Source of the DNA: JACVRX01 sp963819885
GTDB taxonomy: Bacteria > Actinomycetota > Actinomycetes > Jiangellales > Jiangellaceae
Assembly: GCA_963819885.1 (NCBI GenBank)
Contig: CAWFXV010000030.1
Coordinates: 124,001-188,000, forward strand
Direction: 5' to 3'
Length of the DNA: 64,000 nt
The position numbers were made by a program, and so were the translations under genes. Of the stretch, positions 23,486 to 32,600 are shown piece by piece. The notes below the pieces were generated by a model. That model did no database searches, was not told the origin of the DNA, and saw only the letters and a list, made by a program, of their open reading frames with translations. The first letter of the stretch is position 1, and each line of letters starts with the position of its first letter.

Positions 23486-26400
23486 GTGACCGACGTCCTC
23501 GAGCTGTTCGGCCCGGCGACCAGACAGTGGTTTGCGGGCGCGTTCGCTGTGCCCACGGCAGCTCAGGAAGGCGCCTGGCGGGCCGTCGCCGATGGCCGCA
23601 ACGCCCTGGTCGTCGCGCCCACCGGGTCAGGCAAGACGCTCGCAGCGTTCCTATGGGCCCTCGACCGCCTCGCCGGCGAGCCGAAGCCGGACGATCCCAA
23701 GCGGCGTTGCCGTGTCCTCTACATCTCGCCGCTCAAGGCATTGGCAGTCGACGTCGAGCGCAACCTCCGGGCTCCACTCGCCGGGATCGGCCAAACCGCC
23801 CGCCGTCTGGGTCTCCCCGAGCCCGACCTCACCGTCGGCATCCGCTCCGGCGACACGCCGGCTGACGACCGGCGCCGGTTCCAGCGGACGCCTCCCGACG
23901 TGCTCATCACCACGCCGGAGTCGCTGTTCCTCATCCTCACCTCGCAGGCCCGCGATTCGCTGCGCGGCGTCGAAACCGTCATCGTCGACGAGGTCCATGC
24001 CGTCGCCGGCACCAAGCGTGGCGCCCACCTCGCGCTCTCGCTCGAACGAGTCGACGCCCTGCTCGCCAAGCCCGCCCAACGGGTCGGTCTCTCGGCGACC
24101 GTCCGTCCAGTCGACGAGGTCGCCCGCTTCCTCGGCGGGTCGCAGCCCGTTCAGGTTGTCGCCCCGAGCGCTGGCAAAGAGTGGGACCTGCGGGTCGTCG
24201 TCCCGGTCGCGGATCTGGGCGAGCTCGGTGGCCACGACACCGGCCCCAACGTCAGCCCCGAAGGGCGCTCGTCCATCTGGCCCCATGTCGAGGAGCGTGT
24301 GCTCGATCTGGTCGAGGAGCACCGATCCACGATCGTGTTCGCCAACTCACGCCGGCTGGCCGAGCGGCTCACGGCCCGGCTCAACGAGATCGCGGCCGAG
24401 CGCGCCACCGGCGAGGCGCTGCCAGCTCCGGGCGAGCTGCGGCCGTCGGAGATCATGGCTCAGGCCAGCGCGACCAGGGGCATCGAAGCCACCGTCGCCC
24501 GCGCCCATCACGGGAGCGTGAGCAAGGAGCAGCGCGCTGTCATCGAGGATGACCTCAAGACCGGCCGATTGCCGGCGGTCGTCGCCACCAGCAGCCTCGA
24601 GCTCGGCATCGACATGGGCGCGGTCGATCTGGTCGTCCAGGTCGAGTCGCCGCCGTCGGTCGCCAGTGGCCTGCAGCGGGTCGGCCGAGCGGGCCATCAG
24701 GTCGGTGCCGTATCGCGGGGTGTGCTGTTCCCCAAGTACCGCGGCGACCTGGTCCAGACCGCCGTTGTGGTCGAGCGCATGCGATCGGGCCAGATCGAGG
24801 AGTTGCATGCACCGCGTAACCCGCTCGACGTGCTCGCCCAACAGATCGTGTCCACCCTTGCGATGGACAGCTGGCACGTCGACGAGCTGCTCACGATGGT
24901 CCGCCGGGCGCATCCGTTCGCCACACTCCCCCGCAGCGCCTACGACGCCGTCCTCGACATGCTCTCCGGTCGCTATCCATCCGACGAGTTCGCCGAGCTG
25001 CGGCCGCGGATCGTCTGGGACCGCACCGCCGGCATGCTCACCGGCCGACCGGGCGCTCAGCGGCTCGCGGTCACCAGTGGCGGCACCATCCCCGACCGCG
25101 GGCTGTTCGGCGTCTTCCTCGCCGGGTCGGAGCGTGCTGGGCGGGTCGGTGAACTCGACGAGGAGATGGTGTACGAGTCGCGGGTCGGCGACGTGTTCGC
25201 CCTCGGCGCCACCAGCTGGCGGATCGAAGACATCACCCACGACCGGGTGATCGTCTCCCCCGCACCGGGCCAGCCGGGCCGGCTGCCGTTTTGGAAGGGC
25301 GACATCCTCGGCCGGCCGGCCGAGTTGGGCGCGGCCGTCGGCGCCTTCGTCCGCGAGATCACCGCGCTGCCCGACGACGCCGCCCGCGACCGCGCGACAA
25401 CCGCCGGCCTCGACGAGTGGGCGACCGACAACCTGCTCGGCTACCTGCGCGAGCAGCGCGAAGCCACCGGCCACGTTCCGGACGATCGCACCCTGCTGGT
25501 CGAGCGATTCCGCGACGAACTGGGCGATTGGCGGCTGATCGTGCACTCCCCGTATGGCGCCCAGGTCCACGCCCCGTGGGCGCTTGCCATCGGGGCTCGG
25601 CTTCGCGAGCGCTACGGCGTCGAGGTCCAAGCCGCGCACGCCGACGACGGCATCGTGCTGCGCATCCCCGATACTGCCGACGACCTCGGCGAACCCGGCG
25701 GCGCCGGCCTGCCCGGTGCCGAACTCGTCGTGCTCGACCCCGACGATGTCGACGACGCGGTGACCGCCGAGGTCGGCGGCTCAGCTTTGTTCGCCGCCCG
25801 GTTCCGCGAGTGCGCAGCCCGCGCGCTGCTACTCCCCCGCCGCGACCCCCGCCGGCGGACGCCACTGTGGCAGCAGCGGCAGCGGTCGGCCCAACTACTG
25901 GAGATCGCCTCGAAATACGGCTCGTTCCCCATCGTCCTCGAAGCCTTGCGTGAATGCGTGCAGGACGTCTACGACCTGCCGGGGCTGCAGCGGCTGATGC
26001 GGGCGATCGCGGACCGGTCGGTGCGGGTCGTCGAGGTCGAGACTGCCCAACCCTCGCCGTTCGCGCGGTCGCTGCTGTTCGGCTATGTCGCCGCCTTCCT
26101 CTACGAGGGCGACTCGCCGCTGGCCGAACGGCGGGCTCAGGCACTCTCGCTCGATCCGACGCTGCTGGCCGAGCTGCTCGGCCGGACAGAGCTGCGTGAG
26201 TTGCTCGACGCGGCGGTCATCCTGCGCACCGAGGCAGAGCTGCAGCGGCTTGCACCGGACCGCCAGGCCCGCGACCTGGAAGGCGTGGCCGACCTGCTCC
26301 GCCTGCTCGGGCCGCTCTCCACCGCCGCTGTCGCCCAGCGATCGGTCAACGCCGGCGACACGCTTCGGTACCTGGCCGCGCTGGAGGACGCCCGCCGGGC

Positions 26401-27658
26401 GATCCGGGTGCGGGTTGCCGGCGAGGAGCGCTGGGCGGCCATCGAGGACGCCGGGCGGTTACGCGATGCGCTCGGCGTGCCGCTTCCGGTCGGGGTGCCG
26501 GTGGCCTTCACCGAGCCTGTGCCTGATCCGTTGGGTGACCTGGTGGCCCGGTTCGCTCGCACCCATGCTCCGTTCCACACCGCCGACGCCGCCGCGTGGC
26601 TGGGGTTGGGGATCGCGGTCGTGGCCGACACGTTGCGGCGGCTGGCCGCCGCCGGGCGAGTCGTCGAAGGCGAGTTGACGCCAGGGGCATCCGGAACCGA
26701 GTGGTGCGACGCCGAGGTGCTGCGACTGTTGCGGCGGCGCTCGGTGGCTGCACTGCGCAAGGAGGCCGAGCCGGTCGACCCGGCCGCGTTGGGTCGCTTT
26801 CTGCCGGCCTGGCAGCACGTGGGCGGCACGCTACGGGGCGTCGACGGCCTGCTACGGGTGGTCGAGCAGCTCGGTGGGTGCGCCGTTCCGGCGAGCGCGC
26901 TGGAGCGACTGGTTCTGCCGGCCCGAATCGCCGGATACACGCCGGCCTGGCTGGACGAGCTCACGACGGCGGGCGAGGTGGTCTGGTCCGGCCACGGTTC
27001 GCTGCCCGGCACGGACGGGTGGGTGTCCCTTCACGTGGCCGACGGTGCCCCGCTCACGCTGCCCGACCCGGGTGCCGATTTCACCCGGACAGAACGACAC
27101 GACTTGGTGATCGACGTGCTGTCCTCTGGCGGTGCGTTCTTCTTCCGGCAGCTGTCCGATGCCGTGCGCTCGACCGATGACGCGGCGCTCATCGCCGCAT
27201 TGTGGGACTTGGTCTGGGCGGGCTACGTCACAAACGACACACTGGCGCCGTTGCGCTCTCTCGTCGGCGGCGGCCGGCCGACCCACCGATCCCGGCCGAC
27301 CCGGCCGCCGCGCTCGCGTTATGCCCGGGGACGACCCGCGCTGCCGGTTCGCGGCGGGCCGCCCAGTCGCGGCCGGCCGCTGGTCCCTGCTACCGGTCCG
27401 CGACCCCGACCCGACGCGGCGGGCGCACGCAGCCGCGGAAGGTCTCCTCGACCGGCATGGCGTCGTCACCCGCGGGGCGGTGGTCGCGGAACGGTTGCCT
27501 GGCGGCTTCGCAGCCGCCTACCGGGTGCTGTCGGCTTTCGAAGACAGCGGGCGGGCCCGGCGCGGCTACTTCGTGGCCGGCCTGGGAGCGGCACAGTTCG
27601 CACCGGTCGGGGCGGTCGACCGGCTCCGCGCATACGCCGATACGGCCGCTCGCCGTGA
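23486..27658 (+). CDS. lhr: Lhr-family ATP-dependent helicase, N-terminal part (frameshifted)
   Basis: Most of a large SF2 DNA helicase (Lhr): Walker A VAPTGSGKT, DEVH box VDEVHAVAGTKRGAH, motif III LSATVRP and motif VI QRVGRAGHQ, then winged-helix and Lhr-core domains. The GTG 23486 start (preceded by GAGGATGGA) gives the family N-terminus; ATG 23414 is also in frame. The homology in this frame runs to about VRGGPP (27350-27364); the remaining 98 codons to 27658 are an arginine-rich, out-of-frame tail. The true C-terminal part lies in the +1 frame (next entry). Confidence 0.9.
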   Translation: MTDVLELFGPATRQWFAGAFAVPTAAQEGAWRAVADGRNALVVAPTGSGKTLAAFLWALDRLAGEPKPDDPKRRCRVLYISPLKALAVDVERNLRAPLAGIGQTARRLGLPEPDLTVGIRSGDTPADDRRRFQRTPPDVLITTPESLFLILTSQARDSLRGVETVIVDEVHAVAGTKRGAHLALSLERVDALLAKPAQRVGLSATVRPVDEVARFLGGSQPVQVVAPSAGKEWDLRVVVPVADLGELGGHDTGPNVSPEGRSSIWPHVEERVLDLVEEHRSTIVFANSRRLAERLTARLNEIAAERATGEALPAPGELRPSEIMAQASATRGIEATVARAHHGSVSKEQRAVIEDDLKTGRLPAVVATSSLELGIDMGAVDLVVQVESPPSVASGLQRVGRAGHQVGAVSRGVLFPKYRGDLVQTAVVVERMRSGQIEELHAPRNPLDVLAQQIVSTLAMDSWHVDELLTMVRRAHPFATLPRSAYDAVLDMLSGRYPSDEFAELRPRIVWDRTAGMLTGRPGAQRLAVTSGGTIPDRGLFGVFLAGSERAGRVGELDEEMVYESRVGDVFALGATSWRIEDITHDRVIVSPAPGQPGRLPFWKGDILGRPAELGAAVGAFVREITALPDDAARDRATTAGLDEWATDNLLGYLREQREATGHVPDDRTLLVERFRDELGDWRLIVHSPYGAQVHAPWALAIGARLRERYGVEVQAAHADDGIVLRIPDTADDLGEPGGAGLPGAELVVLDPDDVDDAVTAEVGGSALFAARFRECAARALLLPRRDPRRRTPLWQQRQRSAQLLEIASKYGSFPIVLEALRECVQDVYDLPGLQRLMRAIADRSVRVVEVETAQPSPFARSLLFGYVAAFLYEGDSPLAERRAQALSLDPTLLAELLGRTELRELLDAAVILRTEAELQRLAPDRQARDLEGVADLLRLLGPLSTAAVAQRSVNAGDTLRYLAALEDARRAIRVRVAGEERWAAIEDAGRLRDALGVPLPVGVPVAFTEPVPDPLGDLVARFARTHAPFHTADAAAWLGLGIAVVADTLRRLAAAGRVVEGELTPGASGTEWCDAEVLRLLRRRSVAALRKEAEPVDPAALGRFLPAWQHVGGTLRGVDGLLRVVEQLGGCAVPASALERLVLPARIAGYTPAWLDELTTAGEVVWSGHGSLPGTDGWVSLHVADGAPLTLPDPGADFTRTERHDLVIDVLSSGGAFFFRQLSDAVRSTDDAALIAALWDLVWAGYVTNDTLAPLRSLVGGGRPTHRSRPTRPPRSRYARGRPALPVRGGPPSRGRPLVPATGPRPRPDAAGARSRGRSPRPAWRRHPRGGGRGTVAWRLRSRLPGAVGFRRQRAGPARLLRGRPGSGTVRTGRGGRPAPRIRRYGRSP

Positions 27659-28031
27659 GCCGGTTCCAGCCTTGGTCCTCGCTGCCACGGATCCCGCGAA
27701 TCCGTACGGCGCAGCGCTGCCCTGGCCAGACCGCGAGCAGCCGGGTGGTCATCGACCCGGCCGCAAGGCCGGTGCCCTGGTGGTGCTCGTCGACGGTGAG
27801 CTCGTGCTGTACGTCGAACGTGGCGGACGCACATTGCTGTCCTGGTCCGACGATGCCGATCACCTCCGCGCTGCCGCCGACGCGTTGGCGTTGGCCGTTC
27901 GCGACGGGGCGCTAGGTGCCCTGCGGGTCGAGCGGGCGGACGGCGAGACGGTGACCGCGACGGCGCTGGGCCAGGCGCTGGCCGCTGCCGGATTCCATGT
28001 CACCCCGCGGGGCTTGCGCCTGCGCTCCTGA
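27321..28031 (+). CDS. lhr: Lhr-family helicase, C-terminal part in +1 frame
   Basis: The remainder of Lhr, in a frame shifted by +1. From about 27366 the translation VAAGRWSLLPVRDPDPTRRA, LLDRHGVVTRGAVVAERLPGGFAAAYRVLSAFE and RRGYFVAGLGAAQFA is canonical Lhr C-terminal sequence. From GTG 23486 to stop 28031 the locus is 4546 nt, that is 1515 codons plus one base, so one extra nucleotide explains it. The ATG 27321 is only the first possible start in this frame. Pseudogene, programmed shift and sequencing error are all open. Confidence 0.8.
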   Translation: MPGDDPRCRFAAGRPVAAGRWSLLPVRDPDPTRRAHAAAEGLLDRHGVVTRGAVVAERLPGGFAAAYRVLSAFEDSGRARRGYFVAGLGAAQFAPVGAVDRLRAYADTAARREPVPALVLAATDPANPYGAALPWPDREQPGGHRPGRKAGALVVLVDGELVLYVERGGRTLLSWSDDADHLRAAADALALAVRDGALGALRVERADGETVTATALGQALAAAGFHVTPRGLRLRS

Positions 28032-28051
28032 AGAAGTAAGGGCGGGGCGGC

Positions 28052-28360
28052 TCAGCCGACCGCAACGGCGTCGAGTTCCCGCGGACGCGATCCGCGTAGC
28101 TGAGTGAGCGCACCGACGGCGGCGGCCTCGACCCGAGACATCTCCTCGCTCACTTCGCGAAGGACCTCCGACATCGGCAGGTCGAGCGCCAGACAGATGG
28201 CGGCCAGCAGCTCCGAGGACGCTTCCTTGCGACCACGCTCGACTTCGGACAGATAGCCGAGGCTGACCCGGGCGGCCGCCGACACCTCACGAAGGGTGCG
28301 ACCTTGCTCGACCCGGCGGCGGCGCAACACGTCACCGATCAGACGTCTGACGAGAACCAT
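28052..28360 (-). CDS. clgR: XRE-family regulator ClgR
   Basis: A 102-residue HTH regulator: the segment QGRTLREVSAAARVSLGYLSEVERGRKEASSELL is the ClgR/Xre helix-turn-helix (residues about 19-52). ClgR activates clp protease and stress genes in Corynebacterium, Streptomyces and Mycobacterium. The tail is short and lacks the AA ending that targets ClgR for Clp degradation in some species; it ends AVAVG. It sits downstream of cinA, as in other actinomycetes. The ribosome site GAAGGGGG precedes the ATG. Confidence 0.88.
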   Translation of the reverse strand: MVLVRRLIGDVLRRRRVEQGRTLREVSAAARVSLGYLSEVERGRKEASSELLAAICLALDLPMSEVLREVSEEMSRVEAAAVGALTQLRGSRPRELDAVAVG

Positions 28361-28451
28361 CGGCCACCCCCTTCCACGACAGATGCCGAGACGAATACGT
28401 CCACCGTACCTCCGGGTGAGCGCACCCTCCGTACACGGATGTCATGCTCGG

Positions 28452-29645
28452 TCAACGTGTCCGCCCGGGTGAGGATTCCCCGGGCCCCTGTCGATCGTCC
28501 AGCACGGATCGGCGGAGCAGGTCCAGTACCCGAACCACCGCCTGCCGGCGCACCGTCTGACGATCACGACGAGAGCTGGATGGCGCGAACGAGCGGACCC
28601 TGGTCCCGCTCCGGGAAGCGACAGCGACATGCATGGTCCCGGCCCGGTGACCTTCCTGCGGATCCGGTCCCGCCACCCCGGTCGTCGCTACCCCGAAGTC
28701 GGCCCGACAGCGCGCACGGATTCCCTCGGCCATGGCTCGTGCAGTGGTGGGCGCCACAGCCCCGTCTCGCTCCAGCAGGTCGGCAGGAACACCCACGAGA
28801 TCGGCCTTGAGATCGGCCGCGTACGCCACCACACCGCCGCGCACCACGTCCGAGGCACCGGGGACGGACACCAACGCGGCAGCCACCAGCCCTCCGGTCA
28901 GGGACTCGGCCGTCGCCACCGTGGCCTGGCGGGTCCGCAGCGCCTCGACGACGGCCTCCTCGAGGCGCTGATCCTCCGCGGCGACCACATCGCCCAATAG
29001 CTGCCGCGCACGGGCCACGACCGCCGTCGCTTTCTCGGTGGCATCGACACCGGTGACGCCGATCCGTACCTCTAGCTCTGCCGGATGCGGCAGATAGGCC
29101 AGCCAACCCTGGCCGACGAGGTCTTCCTCGATCGGCGCCAGAATCCCGGCGACCTGGCGCTCCGCCAATCCGACAACGACCAGCGACCGAGTGGATCGGG
29201 CCACCAACTCCCCCGCGGAGGCGACGATATCGGGCAGGACATGCCGGTCGACGATCGAGCGCATCTCCGCAGGCACTCCTGGCACGGCGAAGACGACACC
29301 GCGGCGAGACTCCAGCCGCACGCCGGGTTCGGAGCCCACATCGTTGGCCAGCTCGCTGCTCAGCCAGCCGGCGGCGAACCGCGCCAACGCCGCCCGCGTG
29401 ACGTCATCCGCGGTCGGTCCCAGCCCGCCGGTGACGACAACGGCCCGGGCAGCTTCCACTGCCTGTCCGAGGGCCCGCGCAACAGCATCGGTATCGTCCG
29501 GGGCGATCGTGACGGCGACCACTCGTAGCCCGGCCTCGGTGAGCCGACGGCCCAGCCAGGGACCGTTCGCGTCAATCGTGTGGCCGATCAGCAGTTCGTT
29601 GCCGACGAGTATCACGGCGACCGTGTCCGGTGCCGCCCCGATCAC
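28452..29645 (-). CDS. cinA: CinA-like competence/damage-inducible protein
   Basis: A 397-residue two-domain protein. The N-terminal MoaB/MogA-type domain contains ILVGNELLIGHTIDANGPWLG and VVVTGGLGPTADDVT; the C-terminal nicotinamide-nucleotide amidase (PncC) domain contains VATAESLTGGLVAAAL and GVATTGVAGPDPQEG. GTG 29645 is chosen because it overlaps the pgsA stop (GTGA), indicating coupling; the long upstream extension is antisense to pgsA. Likely role: NAD-derivative repair/pyridine nucleotide salvage. Confidence 0.92.
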   Translation of the reverse strand: MIGAAPDTVAVILVGNELLIGHTIDANGPWLGRRLTEAGLRVVAVTIAPDDTDAVARALGQAVEAARAVVVTGGLGPTADDVTRAALARFAAGWLSSELANDVGSEPGVRLESRRGVVFAVPGVPAEMRSIVDRHVLPDIVASAGELVARSTRSLVVVGLAERQVAGILAPIEEDLVGQGWLAYLPHPAELEVRIGVTGVDATEKATAVVARARQLLGDVVAAEDQRLEEAVVEALRTRQATVATAESLTGGLVAAALVSVPGASDVVRGGVVAYAADLKADLVGVPADLLERDGAVAPTTARAMAEGIRARCRADFGVATTGVAGPDPQEGHRAGTMHVAVASRSGTRVRSFAPSSSRRDRQTVRRQAVVRVLDLLRRSVLDDRQGPGESSPGRTR

Positions 29646-30265
29646 CCGATCATCCCTGTAGGAGGGGTCGGTTCTGCCCTCGGCTCGGTCGATGTGCTCT
29701 CGGCCCGGGTGATTCGGCGTGCTTGGGCCACATAGTCGACACCGGTCACGACGGTGACGACGACGGCGAGTGTCATCGCGACGACCTCGACCGGATGCCA
29801 TGCCGCCGGCAGCGGCAGCAAGTACAGGCCGAGTGCGAGCGATTGCAGTGCCGTCTTGACTTTGCCGCCCCGGCCGGCCGGCAGGACAGCCTGCCGAAGG
29901 AGGGCGAACCGCAGCGCCGTCACCCCGATCTCGCGCACCAGCACAACGACGGTTACCCACCAGGGCAACTCGCCGAGCACCGAGAGACCAATGAATGCCG
30001 TGCCGGTCAGCGCCTTGTCGGCGATCGGATCCGCGATCACCCCGAAGTCGGTCACCAGGCCGCGGCGACGGGCCAGCTCGCCGTCCAGCCGATCCGTGAT
30101 CATGGCGACGGAAAACACCACGAATGCTCCCACTCGCGACGTCTCGTCGGCTCCTCCGTCACGAAGCAGCAACCACCCCATGAGCGGTACGAGCAGAAGG
30201 CGCAGGACCGTGAGCCCATTGGCAAGATTCCATGGGCTCGTCCGGTTCTGCGCCGGGATGGACAC
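29642..30265 (-). CDS. pgsA: CDP-alcohol phosphatidyltransferase (PgsA-like)
   Basis: A 207-residue integral membrane enzyme. The CDP-alcohol transferase signature is complete: TDRLDGELARRRGLVTDFG followed by VIADPIADK, giving all conserved aspartates. It probably makes phosphatidylglycerophosphate from CDP-diacylglycerol. About five TM helices and an acidic C-terminal tail. It is downstream of rimO and coupled to cinA; in M. tuberculosis the equivalent pgsA3 sits in the same place. Confidence 0.9.
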   Translation of the reverse strand: MSIPAQNRTSPWNLANGLTVLRLLLVPLMGWLLLRDGGADETSRVGAFVVFSVAMITDRLDGELARRRGLVTDFGVIADPIADKALTGTAFIGLSVLGELPWWVTVVVLVREIGVTALRFALLRQAVLPAGRGGKVKTALQSLALGLYLLPLPAAWHPVEVVAMTLAVVVTVVTGVDYVAQARRITRAESTSTEPRAEPTPPTGMIG

Positions 30266-30287
30266 GTTGTCAGGGTAAGGCTGAGCG

Positions 30288-31652
30288 TCACGCCGAAACG
30301 GCGAACAGGTCGGCTCCGACGGAGTCGGTGACGCGGGCTGTGACCATGTCCCCCGGGGAGGCGGCGCTGCCGGTCACCGTTGTCGTCCCGTCGACGTCGG
30401 GACCCTGATGCGCCGCGCGGCCCTCGGCGCTACCCTCCACGACGGACTCTACGATGATCTCCACGTTCTCCCCGATCCGGTCCTCCGCCCGCTGGACGAC
30501 CAGGTGGTCGACCATCGCGTTGACGCGCTCGACCCGGTCGGCGATTTCCTCCGCCGGGAGTTTGTCGCCGAACGCGGCAGCCTCGGTGCCGTCCTCGTCG
30601 GAGTAACCGAACACGCCCACCACGTCGAGGCGTGCGGCGTCGAGGAACGACTCGAGAATCGCCAGGTCGGACTCGGTTTCCCCAGGAAACCCGACGATCA
30701 CGTTGGAACGGATGCCGGCCGCTGGGCATTGGTCGCGGATCGTCTGGATCAGTTCGAGGAACAGATCCGCGGAGCCGAAGCGCCGCATCCGACGCAGCAC
30801 GGTCGGGCTGGCGTGCTGGAACGAGAGGTCGTAGTACGACGCGACGCCAGGAATCGTCGCGACGGCCTCGACGAGAGTGGGCCGCATCTCGGCCGGCTGC
30901 AGATACGACAGGCGCACTCGGTCGACGCCCTCCACTGCGGCCAGTTCGGGAAGAAGCGACTCGAGCAGGCGAAGATCACCGAGATCCTTGCCGTAAGACG
31001 TCGTGTTCTCGCTCACCAGAAACAGCTCACGTACCCCCCGCTCGGCCAGCCAGCTGGCCTCTGCCAGCACCTCACCTGGACGGCGGGATACGAAAGATCC
31101 GCGGAATCGAGGGATCGCGCAGAAGGAGCAGCGCCGGTCGCATCCGCTGGCGAGCTTCAGCGGCGCGACCGGACCGTCGTTCAGCCGGCGCCGCGGGACG
31201 GGCGGGCCACTCGCCGGATGCGGCCGGTCTGCTGGCGCCAGTGGCAGCAATCGTCGTCGATCTCGGGGGTCGTGGGCACCCAACGCTCGTCCGTCGAGTA
31301 CGTCGTGTAGGCGCTGCCCGATGTGCCGATAGTCGTCGAAGCCGAGGACGGCGTCGGCCTCTGGCAGTTCCGCGGCCAGCTCGGCCCCGTACCGTTCTGA
31401 CAAGCAGCCGACCGCAACGACCGACCGGGTTCGGCCTCCGGTCTTGTGTTCACCCGCCGCCAACACCGCGTCGATCGAGTCCTTCTTCGCCTGCTCGATG
31501 AAGCCGCAGGTGTTGACCAGTATCGTCTCGGCGTCGGCTGGGTCCGCGACGAGTTCGAACCCCTCCGCCGAGAGCCGGCCGGCCAACTCCTCGGTGTCGA
31601 CCTCGTTGCGGGCGCAGCCCAGTGTGACGATCGTCACCGAATGCTCGCGCAT
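30288..31652 (-). CDS. rimO: Ribosomal protein S12 methylthiotransferase RimO
   Basis: A 454-residue radical-SAM enzyme that methylthiolates an aspartate of S12. Cys13 (LGCARN), Cys49 (NTCGFIEQ) and Cys83 (GCLSERY) bind the auxiliary cluster, and CDRRCSFC (Cys171/175/178) the SAM cluster. GCARNEVD and CSFCAIPRFRG mark it as RimO rather than MiaB. A C-terminal TRAM domain is present. ATG 31652 (MREHSVTIV) is preferred to an in-frame upstream ATG at 31691. Confidence 0.94.
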   Translation of the reverse strand: MREHSVTIVTLGCARNEVDTEELAGRLSAEGFELVADPADAETILVNTCGFIEQAKKDSIDAVLAAGEHKTGGRTRSVVAVGCLSERYGAELAAELPEADAVLGFDDYRHIGQRLHDVLDGRALGAHDPRDRRRLLPLAPADRPHPASGPPVPRRRLNDGPVAPLKLASGCDRRCSFCAIPRFRGSFVSRRPGEVLAEASWLAERGVRELFLVSENTTSYGKDLGDLRLLESLLPELAAVEGVDRVRLSYLQPAEMRPTLVEAVATIPGVASYYDLSFQHASPTVLRRMRRFGSADLFLELIQTIRDQCPAAGIRSNVIVGFPGETESDLAILESFLDAARLDVVGVFGYSDEDGTEAAAFGDKLPAEEIADRVERVNAMVDHLVVQRAEDRIGENVEIIVESVVEGSAEGRAAHQGPDVDGTTTVTGSAASPGDMVTARVTDSVGADLFAVSA

Positions 31653-31706
31653 AGCTACGCAGCCTCGCATGTTCGGGCTGTCCGCCGGCATCCGGGCCGG
31701 TTGCCA

Positions 31707-32573
31707 CTACCTCAGGCGGGCGGCCAGACCCATCGCGTCGAACGGGGCGCGCACCTTGACGTCGTTGTCGAAGTAGACGTAGACGTCGCGCCCGTCCGGC
31801 CGGGGCTCGGCTGGCGGCCCGATTGCGCGGGCATCCGGCGGGGAACCACCCGCTGCCCACGCACGCACCCGGGCAGCCCACCAGTCCAATCCTTGCTCGT
31901 CGTATCCGCTGACATAGAGCTCCTGCGAGCCGTGCAACCGCACATACACGAAACTCGATGTCACGTCTTCGAGAAACGGCCACTTGCCAGCCGTATCCGC
32001 GACTACGAGCGCAACGTCGTGGTTCCTGAGGAGTTCAACGAACATGGGCGTGACGTAGCTGCCGTGCCGGATCTCCAATGCATGACGGAGCGGCCGGTCC
32101 GCCGAGGTCGTGGTGATCGCCCCGTGCTTGAGCCGCCCGTCGTGCCGCTCGGCAAGTCGGGCGGCGCCGGCCGTTGTCCGCGGCAGCTGCTCGAAGAACG
32201 CCGCGAGCCGGCCGGGATCGAAACCCAGCATCGGTGGGAGCTGCCAGAGCAGCGGCCCCAGTTTGTGTTCCAGCGCCAGTACACCGGAGCCGAAGAAGTT
32301 CGCCAGTGGAGTCTCGACGCCGGCCAGCTTCTTCATGTGGGTGATGAACCGGCCGCCCTTGACAGCGAAAACGAAGTCGTCAGGCGTCTGCTCGAACCAG
32401 CTCCGGTAGCTCGACGGCCGTTGCAGCGAGTAGAACGAGCCATTGATCTCGACGCTGTTCAGCCGGCTGGCGGCGAACTCGAGCTCCCGCTTCTGCGGGA
32501 GGTCAGGTGGATAGAACACGCCGCGCCACGGCGGGTAGGTCCACCCCGAGATCCCGATCCGCACCTCGCCCAC
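31707..32573 (-). CDS. DUF72 (YecE-like) protein
   Basis: A 288-residue TIM-barrel-like protein: the start VRIGISGWTYPPWRGVFYP and the segments SVEINGSFYSLQRPSSYRSW and DDFVFAVKGGRFITHMKKL are diagnostic of DUF72. Acidic and aromatic residues line the putative pocket (GISGWTY, EIN, DNDVKVRAPFDA). Function unknown. It lies between rimO and ftsK on the same strand. Confidence 0.9.
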   Translation of the reverse strand: MGEVRIGISGWTYPPWRGVFYPPDLPQKRELEFAASRLNSVEINGSFYSLQRPSSYRSWFEQTPDDFVFAVKGGRFITHMKKLAGVETPLANFFGSGVLALEHKLGPLLWQLPPMLGFDPGRLAAFFEQLPRTTAGAARLAERHDGRLKHGAITTTSADRPLRHALEIRHGSYVTPMFVELLRNHDVALVVADTAGKWPFLEDVTSSFVYVRLHGSQELYVSGYDEQGLDWWAARVRAWAAGGSPPDARAIGPPAEPRPDGRDVYVYFDNDVKVRAPFDAMGLAARLR

Positions 32574-32600
32574 GCGGACACACCTCCTGGTGCCAGCGTG

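Noticed and set aside
24347..25639. Minus-strand frame of 430 codons
   Set aside because: Antisense to the Lhr helicase core, no recognisable domain.
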